A stretch of 5,045 nt of DNA from Planctomycetaceae bacterium. GTDB lineage: Bacteria > Planctomycetota > Planctomycetia > Planctomycetales > Planctomycetaceae. The stretch's first letter is position 1; each line of letters begins with the position of its first letter. The notes under the pieces are model-generated. The model searched no databases. It was not told the DNA's origin and was given only the letters and a program-made list of their open reading frames with translations. The stretch spans positions 1 to 5,045 of the forward strand of contig WFOZ01000196.1 in NCBI GenBank assembly GCA_015487825.1, in the 5' to 3' direction. A program made the translations under genes and the position numbers. Shown piece after piece: positions 1 to 5,045 of the stretch.

Positions 1-609
1 AAAGCAGTTGCTGCAGGCACCGCCACGCACTCTCGCCATCGCCTTGGCCCCCTTCTGGGTTACAAGTCTGCGATACAAAGTCAGTGGTTCTGGTGGCAAC
101 ATTTTTTCTGCTGCCTGCAATTTCTGATTCAGCTCTTCCAGTTCCTGTTTCAGTTCCTGTGCTCTTTGGGCAAATTGTTCCGTAAACTGAGCAGCTTGTT
201 GCTTAGCCTCTTCAAGCTCCTGTTCAATCTGCTTCTGTTTTCCGGATTCTTCATCAATCCGATCAAGTAACTCTAATACTTCATCTTCAAGAACAGACAT
301 AGCCATCTCATCTGCACCGATCTGCCCTTTGATCGTATCGAATTCCCGATTTGAACTGGCAGCATTCAGTTTTCCCCGCAGTGCTTCAAGATTGCCTTCC
401 AGCGTTTTCAGTTCCAGTGATTTTGAATCCGAAGACAATTTCAAATGTTTGAGATTATCCAGAAATTCACTTAAAGCCGCTTCTCTTTTTTTGACAATAT
501 GTTCTCGAGCCTGGATCTGCTTGGGGCCACGATTTAATTCGCCCTGAGATTCCTCGATAGTTAAGTGGAGTTGGTGTAAATCTTTAAGTGATTCCGTTGC
601 GGACGTCAT
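1..609 (-). CDS. Coiled-coil C4-type zinc-ribbon protein, COG1579-like (3' end cut by window edge)
   Basis: An open frame of 203 codons runs from an ATG at 609-607 to the window edge without a stop. Residues 1-170 are almost entirely Glu/Lys/Gln/Leu heptad-like helix, expected to form a long antiparallel coiled coil. The segment SSNREFDTIKGQI (about 85-97) resembles the conserved N-x-E-[YF]-x-x-[IL] turn of COG1579 proteins. The chain ends in GGACSNCF, with Cys199 and Cys202 as the first CxxC of the C-terminal zinc ribbon. Family members are usually about 240 residues, so roughly the last 35-40, including the second CxxC, lie outside the window. The family is cytoplasmic and may bind nucleic acid, but its biochemical role is poorly defined. 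The start is supported by the codon pattern beginning there and a GGGGAG about 10 bases upstream, which is longer than ideal spacing. The gene is divergent from the phosphoesterase gene. Confidence 0.85.
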   Translation of the reverse strand, partial: MTSATESLKDLHQLHLTIEESQGELNRGPKQIQAREHIVKKREAALSEFLDNLKHLKLSSDSKSLELKTLEGNLEALRGKLNAASSNREFDTIKGQIGADEMAMSVLEDEVLELLDRIDEESGKQKQIEQELEEAKQQAAQFTEQFAQRAQELKQELEELNQKLQAAEKMLPPEPLTLYRRLVTQKGAKAMARVRGGACSNCF

Positions 610-653
610 TCCGTGCTTACTCCCCGAAGGTGAGACTAATTTGAAAAAGAACT

Positions 654-675
654 GAACTTGACTAGAGACAAGTTC
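654..675. repeat. 7-bp perfect inverted repeat in the presumed 5' leader of the zinc-ribbon gene
   Basis: GAACTTG (654-660) and CAAGTTC (669-675) are exact inverted copies around an 8-base loop. The repeat sits at the predicted transcription start of the minus-strand gene. It could be a 5'-terminal mRNA hairpin or an operator. The arms are perfect but short, so chance is possible. Confidence 0.4.
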
Positions 676-680
676 GTGTC

Positions 681-710
681 ATTCTACATTCATGCAAGAA
701 TAAGACACAA
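681..710 (-). promoter_or_regulatory. Candidate sigma70-type promoter for the zinc-ribbon gene
   Basis: Read on the minus strand, TTGTGT (710-705) and TAGAAT (686-681) are separated by 18 bases. The -10 box matches consensus at 5 of 6 positions and the -35 box at 3 of 6. Transcription would begin near 674 and leave a leader of about 65 bases before the ATG at 609. This is a pattern match only. Confidence 0.35.
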
Positions 711-857
711 GTTAAGCAATACCATGATCCTGTTTTACTCGAAAATACCCGTGGCATTTCGCCTTCAATACTACCAAAGACCATTTTCTTTGCCTGTTGC
801 ACACCTTTCAAAAACATTAAATTTGAATTTCAACCATCAGGATGAGCCGGGCACGCT

Positions 858-871
858 GGTAAATATTTACC
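858..871. repeat. Perfect 14-base palindrome, possible operator
   Basis: GGTAAATATTTACC reads identically on both strands, and the symmetry stops at both ends. An AT-rich palindrome of this size is typical of a site for a homodimeric helix-turn-helix regulator. It is about 250 bases upstream of the zinc-ribbon start and about 335 bases upstream of the phosphoesterase start, so it is not close to either predicted core promoter. Only one copy is in the window. Confidence 0.4.
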
Positions 872-891
872 GTTTAATATTCAGGCCACAC

Positions 892-932
892 TGTACTTTT
901 GGTTTTTGTCTGCTGTTTCTCTAAAAAGTACA
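892..932. repeat. 9-bp inverted repeat with 23-base loop
   Basis: TGTACTTTT (892-900) is exactly complementary in reverse to AAAAGTACA (924-932). It lies directly upstream of the -35 box of the candidate small-RNA promoter (935-963). It could be a paired regulator-binding site or a weak transcript hairpin. No GC-rich stem or T-run follows, so it does not look like an intrinsic terminator. Confidence 0.4.
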
Positions 933-934
933 CT

Positions 935-963
935 TTGGTCATTAAAGGAAAATCTGTTATTAT
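935..963 (+). promoter_or_regulatory. Candidate sigma70-type promoter upstream of the structured RNA
   Basis: TTGGTC (935-940) and TATTAT (958-963) are spaced by exactly 17 bases. The -10 box matches at 5 of 6 positions and the -35 box at 3 of 6. The expected start is near 970, where the closing stem of the predicted RNA fold (968-971) begins. The same DNA also contains TATAAT on the opposite strand (964-959), with no good -35 partner. Confidence 0.35.
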
Positions 964-967
964 ATCT

Positions 968-1080
968 GAGGTGAGGTTCCATACCTGCTGCACCACTTTG
1001 CCTTGGGCAGCAGAGGAGGTGGATGCCCGCCATGCGGAACATTGGAAGCCCCTTCCTGTTTGGAATCCGGCCTCTCCCGG
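968..1080 (+). ncRNA. Candidate structured RNA (small RNA or cis-acting leader), unknown family
   Basis: This segment of about 110 bases can fold as a closed multibranch structure. The outer stem pairs 968-971 with 1071-1074, 975-976 with 1067-1068 and 977-980 with 1062-1065. Inside it are three consecutive hairpins. The first is 985-991 with 1007-1013 (CTGCTGC/GCAGCAG), extended by 993-995 with 1004-1006. The second is CCGC/GCGG, 1027-1030 with 1034-1037. The third is GGAAG/CTTCC, 1044-1048 with 1052-1056, extended by AACA/TGTT at 1038-1041 and 1057-1060. The GC content stands out from the AT-rich flank, and a promoter is placed to start at the outer stem. It does not show SRP RNA, 6S, tmRNA or tRNA signatures that I can recognise. 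No clear terminator follows, so it may instead be a leader of the downstream phosphoesterase gene. The fold was worked out by eye, without energies or alignment. Confidence 0.3.
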
Positions 1081-1102
1081 TTATGATTGATGGAGAATAA
1101 AA

Positions 1103-1111
1103 TGATATAAT
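1103..1111 (+). promoter_or_regulatory. Extended -10 promoter for the metallophosphoesterase gene
   Basis: TGATATAAT contains a perfect TATAAT (1106-1111) preceded by the TGn extension, which can work without a good -35 box. The best upstream hexamer, TTATGA at 1081-1086, is 19 bases away and weak. Transcription would start near 1118, giving a leader of about 75 bases to the ATG at 1194. Confidence 0.5.
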
Positions 1112-1193
1112 CGGTGCTGAGACACGATATCTCTCAACCATAATCAGGGGCTTTGTTCTGAAACGCTGCGTGGGTAGCTTATCGGCAAGAAAG

Positions 1194-2012
1194 ATGGAAA
1201 TGAAACTGGTTACTGAAATTGATGGTCCTATTGCAGTCATTGGCGATGTGCATGGACAAGTTGATAAACTTGGAGTCATTCTGGATCGTTTGCAGGATGC
1301 GCCTCACTTTGAGAAGCGATGGATTGTTTTTGCCGGCGATTTTGTTGATCGTGGCCCTGACACCAAAGCTGCACTCGATATGGTTCACGAGTTCATCGAT
1401 TTTCATCCTCGCACAACAGCGGTTGCCGGGAATCACGACTTTGCAATGGCTGCTTCTCTGGGATTGATCCCTGCACCGGAGTACTCCAACTGGGCCGAGC
1501 GCTGGCTTGATCACTACAGTGCTGATGCCACCTTTGCATCATACAATGTCCCCTATGCAGATCTGGACGCCCTTTACGAAGCCCTCCCGGAATCACACCG
1601 TTCGTTTCTTGCTAATCTCCCCTGGATTGTTGAGCATCCACGTTACTTAATCATTCATGCCGGACTCGATCCATATGCACCTTTTGAAACACAATTGAAA
1701 ATCCTCCGCCAAAAAGATTTTTCTCTGAATCGACCACAATGGCTATGCGAAAAAAGTTACGCTGAGGGAGCTTTACCTCCTGATTGTCTGCATACTGTCA
1801 TCTCCGGGCATGTCTGCGTTCCGAAAGTAATCATCCGAAAGCAGCGAATCCTTTGCGATACATCCGGAGGATTGGATGGCGATTTAAGCTGCGTCCTGCT
1901 GCCGGAAATGGAAGTCATTACTTCCGGAAACTTTCACCAGAGAAGATATTCCGAGCACAGTATTCCACCCGTTCCGGATTACCCATCAAAAGCATGGTGG
2001 AAATTCTGGTAG
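1194..2012 (+). CDS. PPP-type metallophosphoesterase (Ser/Thr phosphatase / ApaH-like fold)
   Basis: The 272-residue protein carries every metal-binding block of the PPP branch of calcineurin-like phosphoesterases. These are GDVHGQ (Asp18, His20), GDFVDRGPD (Asp49, Asp52, Arg53), GNHD (Asn80, His81, Asp82), IIHAG (His155) and SGH (His206). A closing CDTSGG...LSCVLLPE strand (221-238) follows, as in PPP enzymes. The family uses two metal ions to hydrolyse phosphate esters, either phosphoprotein or dinucleotide substrates. GNHD rather than the GNHE of classical PPP phosphatases leaves the substrate open. There is no signal peptide or membrane segment, so it is probably cytoplasmic. The start is uncertain: ATG 1194, ATG 1200 and GTG 1170 are in frame and none has a strong ribosome binding site. 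ATG 1194 or 1200 places the first beta strand near the N-terminus, as usual. It appears monocistronic and converges on the CehA-like gene. Confidence 0.9.
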   Translation: MEMKLVTEIDGPIAVIGDVHGQVDKLGVILDRLQDAPHFEKRWIVFAGDFVDRGPDTKAALDMVHEFIDFHPRTTAVAGNHDFAMAASLGLIPAPEYSNWAERWLDHYSADATFASYNVPYADLDALYEALPESHRSFLANLPWIVEHPRYLIIHAGLDPYAPFETQLKILRQKDFSLNRPQWLCEKSYAEGALPPDCLHTVISGHVCVPKVIIRKQRILCDTSGGLDGDLSCVLLPEMEVITSGNFHQRRYSEHSIPPVPDYPSKAWWKFW

Positions 2013-2039
2013 GAACCGACGAGAGTCTCTCAAATGGTT

Positions 2040-2091
2040 ATCCGAAATGCGGAACACCGCAAGCCCTCGGGATTGTGTTCACATTTCGCAT
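2040..2091. terminator. Long imperfect hairpin between convergent genes, possible bidirectional terminator
   Basis: CGAAATG (2043-2049) pairs with CATTTCG (2082-2088), and GAACAC (2052-2057) pairs with GTGTTC (2075-2080). This gives 13 base pairs interrupted by a 2/1 internal loop around a 17-base apical loop. Two further pairs (2040-2041 with 2090-2091) flank a C/C mismatch. A competing small hairpin, TGCGG/CCGCA (2048-2052 with 2057-2061), overlaps it. It lies in the 94-base gap between the stop codons of the phosphoesterase and the CehA-like gene, where a shared 3' end is expected. No T-run follows on either strand, so it may protect the mRNA 3' end rather than terminate on its own. Confidence 0.45.
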
Positions 2092-2106
2092 TATCTCTCA
2101 GTCTCC

Positions 2107-4695
2107 TCATTTGGATTTTACCGGAAGTGCGCCATAAACCGGATCAAAATTCGGCTTGAACCCGTCACCGTTAATGTCAACAAAAACAGGGTTTGAAACC
2201 GCGACAGGTTGTTGTTTTCCCCATCCAGGACCGAGAACAGGCCCCAGTTGTGAATTCTCACCTGCTGTGACAACAACAATGTGCGCATCTTCTTTTAACT
2301 CAAGTCGCAATGTATTATCGAATTTCACAACGGAGGTTTGAAATTTCTCTGCATCGGTGGCTCGCTTATAATCATGAGATTCGTGCAACTTCCCGTTAAC
2401 AAGTACAAAAACACGATCAATATCAAACCAGTTCGGGCATTGTACACGAATATGTAAATCGAGCTTTCCAGATTTCACGATAATTTCATCACCAGCAATG
2501 GCTTCAGTTTTCTTGTCCTCTGGATCTGTCAGTGAAACACTTAAAAACGGACCATTCGACATGATCGAGTGAGCCTGCTCTGTCGCGTGGACAATCTCCA
2601 GAGTGTTAATTTCCGCAGGCAAGTCTGTTGAACATTTTACCCAGTTCCGCAGTCCCCCCGAACCATGGAAATTGTAATGGGCATCAGTATTTACAACTCC
2701 TGTAATTCGATACCCCTGGTTTAATAACTGGAGCCAGTTAATTATCCGATTGTTATGAACCCTGCCATTATATTCATCCTGTGCTGAAAATTTCAGAATT
2801 GAACCGAGTGGATGAACTTCGATCGCTTCGATTAGCTGCAAGGCTTCTGAGTACCCGCCATCCGGCTTGCCATCACCATTTTTATCGTAGAATAACCATC
2901 CGATATCAGGATGATTTTGCTGAATCAGTTTATCGCTGCGGTTGTCCCACAAGGCGGCTCGCTGGATCTGCTTTTCGGGGCTGGTATCGGTTAAAGGACC
3001 TCCACCATCCTGGCGGTGTGGTTTGTAGATAAGCGGAAATACATTCTGATGATTCAAAGGCAAAGGGCTTCCGGTCAATTCCATTCCCGTACAGGTTGCC
3101 AGATATTTTTCTATCCCAAGTGTTTTGATGTGTGGGGCATAAGTATCAATGCGATTATGTTCTGTGCAGGGGGCAAACTCAAGATGTTCGCAGAGCAGAT
3201 TGAGGACTCGCCCCAGCTGACTTCCCGTGTTGTCTCCTGAAGGACTGCTATGGCTATGAAATTCTGTGCTGACCCAGCCGGTTGTATCCACAACTCGATT
3301 GAGGGTTGCGTTAAGCGAAGTCGTCTCGGTCGAACCGATTGAAATATCAGTGAAAACCGCATCATATTCCGGCCCCCGACTGATAATCGCCTCGTACTCT
3401 CCCGCAGGAAGCAGAATTTCTTCCTCTCCCTGATAGAGATAGAGTAGGTTTTTGACTGCAACTTCTGCAGACTCCGGCCCAAAATTCAATTTGTTTGAAT
3501 CCGATTTTCCAATCAAAGCAACTTTACAGGGCAGAGAGGCTCCTTTGGTATCGACAACCCTTATTTTTAACGTACCAACTTCCATCGACGTGTTTATGGT
3601 AAAAGTGTTAACTCCCTTTTCAACATGCAATTGAAAATCTTTAATCAGAGCAATACCGTGATAGGAAACCCTGGCTAAGTAAGTTCCTGTGGGCAATGTT
3701 TGATCGATGCGTCCGCTGCCATCGCACCACAAGGTACCTGCGTACTTACCATCTTTTGAAAGTTCAACTCGTGCGTTTGGAACTCGTGTATCAGATGCCA
3801 AAACTGTAATCGCGGTGGTAGCTGCTGATTGACCTGCTGCCAGAGTTTGCTCCAGCAGGATATCACACAAATCAGAAGCTACGTGCCACCTGATTTCATG
3901 TGTATGCTCTTCACCCGGTTTCAAAACAGTAGCCGGCTTACTTCCGCGGCTTCCATATCGAAGCGACGATCTGCGGGAATCACTGCGGGAACTCAATAGC
4001 TTTCCGGGAGCGGAAATCCCGTAAGTCTGCTTCCAGAATCTGTCATCAATCCAAAATAAATCGTTTGATCCATTAGGGGATTTAAGTTGATCTTCCTTAC
4101 CACCATCGAGTCTTATCTCATCGAGAATAAAAATCGGCAAATCCTTCTTGGTTGTATTTCGATAGATCTGTTTAACAGCCAGATCGCGGGAATCAGGTCT
4201 CAGTTGATAACAGACAACCAGTTCAGCACGAGCATCCGCTGACTCTGCCTTCACCTGAATCTGAATTCCTGACTTGCTTTGCGCAGCCCCTTTTTTTAAA
4301 ACTAGCTGCTTGCCATCCAAATCCAGGATTTCCCAGGAGCGAAAAGGATATGTTCTTGCCCCTGGATAATACGCGCTCAATTGATCGCCGGGATGTTCAT
4401 TAGTCGTGAAATCAATCAGGCACCCGGCAATGGATCGCACAGTCATGTTTGCGTTCCGGGATGCAACCGGCTGAGCAATAACTGCAGTGACGTATTGGTT
4501 TTTCAGTACCAGATCACCAATTATCGCATCGACCTCTTTTCCAGCCGGAACAACACTCTCCCAGTTCTCCTGAGATATCTTAACCACTTCGACAACGGCA
4601 GTTGATTTTTCATCAGCATACACAAAAGAAGTTGCGCCAAGACATAAAAGCACCATCGAGAACAGTGGGAGGAAAACGGTATCTCGCACAAGCAT
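2107..4695 (-). CDS. Secreted CehA/McbA-family PHP-domain metallohydrolase, 862 residues
   Basis: The first 27 residues form a Sec signal peptide: charged start, Leu/Val/Phe-rich core, cleavage likely after VYA27. Cys18 lacks a proper lipobox. Residues 28-290 look like a beta-rich N-terminal domain. Residues about 292-360 and 372-465 resemble two small Ig-like, carboxypeptidase-regulatory or PEGA-type modules. The PHP hydrolase domain spans about 474-715 and shows FHSHSSPSGDN (His480, His482, Asp488), CTEHNRID (Glu512, His513), TGMELT (Glu539), IEVHPLG (His628) and NTDAHY (Asp671, His673), consistent with a metal centre. A beta-rich C-terminus ends in FVDINGDG. CehA itself hydrolyses the carbamate ester carbaryl, but most homologues have no known substrate, and none can be assigned here. 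An odd Ser/Arg-rich stretch lies at 235-252. The start has a good ribosome binding site, and the gene seems to be transcribed alone. Confidence 0.88.
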   Translation of the reverse strand: MLVRDTVFLPLFSMVLLCLGATSFVYADEKSTAVVEVVKISQENWESVVPAGKEVDAIIGDLVLKNQYVTAVIAQPVASRNANMTVRSIAGCLIDFTTNEHPGDQLSAYYPGARTYPFRSWEILDLDGKQLVLKKGAAQSKSGIQIQVKAESADARAELVVCYQLRPDSRDLAVKQIYRNTTKKDLPIFILDEIRLDGGKEDQLKSPNGSNDLFWIDDRFWKQTYGISAPGKLLSSRSDSRRSSLRYGSRGSKPATVLKPGEEHTHEIRWHVASDLCDILLEQTLAAGQSAATTAITVLASDTRVPNARVELSKDGKYAGTLWCDGSGRIDQTLPTGTYLARVSYHGIALIKDFQLHVEKGVNTFTINTSMEVGTLKIRVVDTKGASLPCKVALIGKSDSNKLNFGPESAEVAVKNLLYLYQGEEEILLPAGEYEAIISRGPEYDAVFTDISIGSTETTSLNATLNRVVDTTGWVSTEFHSHSSPSGDNTGSQLGRVLNLLCEHLEFAPCTEHNRIDTYAPHIKTLGIEKYLATCTGMELTGSPLPLNHQNVFPLIYKPHRQDGGGPLTDTSPEKQIQRAALWDNRSDKLIQQNHPDIGWLFYDKNGDGKPDGGYSEALQLIEAIEVHPLGSILKFSAQDEYNGRVHNNRIINWLQLLNQGYRITGVVNTDAHYNFHGSGGLRNWVKCSTDLPAEINTLEIVHATEQAHSIMSNGPFLSVSLTDPEDKKTEAIAGDEIIVKSGKLDLHIRVQCPNWFDIDRVFVLVNGKLHESHDYKRATDAEKFQTSVVKFDNTLRLELKEDAHIVVVTAGENSQLGPVLGPGWGKQQPVAVSNPVFVDINGDGFKPNFDPVYGALPVKSK

Positions 4696-4849
4696 GCTGA
4701 TTCCTTCTGAAGAATTCTGTGGATTATTTCAGATCGTTCAGGCAACGACTGTCCCAAAGCGTAACGAATTTATCACCAATCGGCTGACCGAAATAGAATC
4801 CAGACCGCTGGAAAAATATCCTGGCATCACGTCAGTTATCGAATGAATG
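4696..4849. other. 154-base spacer between the histone-like gene and the CehA-like gene
   Basis: Both flanking genes read on the minus strand, so this holds the 3' end of the basic protein gene and the 5' region of the CehA-like gene. Two small symmetries are visible: TCCAG/CTGGA (4799-4803 with 4808-4812, loop of 4) and TCGTT/AACGA (4734-4738 with 4744-4748, loop of 5). The first lies just downstream of the histone-like stop and could be a weak terminator, though no proper T-run follows. No convincing -35/-10 pair was found for the CehA-like gene. Confidence 0.5.
4702..4708 (-). promoter_or_regulatory. Shine-Dalgarno site of the CehA-like gene
   Basis: On the minus strand AGAAGGA ends 6 bases before the ATG at 4695-4693. 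This is the clearest ribosome binding site in the window. It fixes the start, which also yields a well-formed signal peptide. Confidence 0.7.
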
Positions 4850-5045
4850 CTACTTGCGTGACTTCTTTGCTGTCTTGGACTTTTTCTTTGTCCCTTTTTT
4901 TACTGATTTTTTTGCAGTAGTTTTCTTTTTTGCCGTAGCTGTTTTTTTCTTGACGGCTTTCTTCTGTGGAGAAGCCGTTTTTTTCGCGGAACCTTTTTTC
5001 GTGGCTGGTTTTTTTGCCACTTTTTTTGCCTTCACTGGTGCAGAT
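4850..5045 (-). CDS. Histone H1-like lysine/alanine-rich DNA-binding protein (5' end cut by window edge)
   Basis: The frame ends at TAG (4852-4850) and stays open to the right edge. Of the last 61 residues, 28 are Lys and one is Arg. The rest are mainly Ala, Thr and Ser with a few Pro, Gly and Val, and there are no acidic or aromatic residues. Irregular repeats such as AKK, TKK, VKK and KTA are typical of bacterial histone H1-like proteins and of the disordered basic tails of nucleoid proteins. These bind DNA non-specifically through charge. A GTG at 5035-5033 could be a start. However, the codons before it (Ser-Ala-Pro) continue the same composition, so the true start probably lies outside the window. 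An N-terminal folded domain there, for example HU-like, cannot be excluded. Low complexity makes homology assignment weak, but the coding bias and stop are clear. Confidence 0.75.
   Translation of the reverse strand, partial: SAPVKAKKVAKKPATKKGSAKKTASPQKKAVKKKTATAKKKTTAKKSVKKGTKKKSKTAKKSRK

Larger units (their letters stand above)
610..1193. other. 584-base intergenic region between divergent genes
   Basis: No convincing protein gene lies here. The short open frames in this stretch lack family resemblance, plausible starts and coding-like composition. Positions 610-960 are AT-rich and hold scattered symmetric elements. Positions about 968-1080 are clearly more GC-rich and structured. The rest leads into the phosphoesterase gene. 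Further downstream a small imperfect repeat, TGAGA (1118-1122) with TCTCA (1132-1136), falls in the expected leader of that gene. The individual candidates are listed separately. Confidence 0.7.

Noticed and set aside
658..924. 88-codon plus-strand open frame starting with TTG
   Set aside because: It has a rare start codon, no ribosome binding site, no recognisable motif and AT-rich non-coding composition. It covers several symmetric elements better explained as regulatory DNA.
959..964. TATAAT on the minus strand as the promoter of the zinc-ribbon gene
   Set aside because: It is about 350 bases from the start codon and lacks a -35 partner at suitable spacing. The pair at 681-710 is closer and better.
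968..1080. SRP RNA, 6S RNA or tRNA
   Set aside because: The GGAA tetraloop with its flanking SRP core, the 6S open bubble with long terminal stem and the tRNA cloverleaf with T-loop are all absent on both strands.
899..1090. 63-codon plus-strand open frame across the structured region
   Set aside because: Its GC-richer 3' half could hint at coding, but no family resemblance is visible. The base composition is explained by the paired hairpin arms.
881..1279. 132-codon minus-strand open frame
   Set aside because: It overlaps the start of the well-supported phosphoesterase gene on the opposite strand and has no domain features.
4521..4757. 78-codon minus-strand open frame overlapping the start of the CehA-like gene
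   Set aside because: It is an out-of-frame shadow. The CehA-like frame has the ribosome binding site, signal peptide and domain content.
4860..5030. Simple-sequence T-rich repeat or intrinsic terminator array
   Set aside because: The T-runs are the complement of AAA/AAG lysine codons in a continuous basic reading frame, so coding explains them.

Overview
This 5,045-base window carries two complete genes, two genes cut by the window edges, and three intergenic regions. It most likely comes from a planctomycete with a moderate GC content. This inference rests on three things: a long secreted CehA/McbA-type PHP metallohydrolase with internal DxNGDG loops, a lysine/alanine-rich histone H1-like protein, and long, sparsely packed intergenic DNA with weak Shine-Dalgarno signals. 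No rRNA or marker gene is present, so the genus cannot be named.

Layout, left to right. (1) Positions 1-609, minus strand: the N-terminal 203 residues of a coiled-coil zinc-ribbon protein of the COG1579 type, cut at the window edge just after its first CxxC. (2) Positions 610-1193: a 584-base region between divergent genes. Its left part is AT-rich and holds a candidate promoter and 5' hairpin for the zinc-ribbon gene, a perfect 14-base palindrome and a 9-bp inverted repeat. Its right part (about 968-1080) is GC-richer. It can fold into a closing stem around three consecutive hairpins, and a sigma70-like promoter is placed so that transcription would start at the closing stem. This is the best candidate here for an undescribed element, either a small RNA or the 5' leader of the next gene. 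An extended -10 promoter follows at 1103-1111. (3) Positions 1194-2012, plus strand: a PPP-type metallophosphoesterase with all metal-binding motifs intact. (4) Positions 2013-2106: a short convergent gap with a long imperfect hairpin, probably a shared 3' end. (5) Positions 2107-4695, minus strand: an 862-residue exported CehA/McbA-family metallohydrolase. (6) Positions 4696-4849: a 154-base spacer. (7) Positions 4850-5045, minus strand: the C-terminal part of a histone H1-like basic protein running off the right edge.

The genes do not form an obvious pathway. The metallophosphoesterase (cytoplasmic signalling or phosphate-ester hydrolysis), the exported hydrolase and the nucleoid protein look like independently transcribed units. 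There is no sign of a mobile element, CRISPR array, tRNA, rRNA or phage gene.
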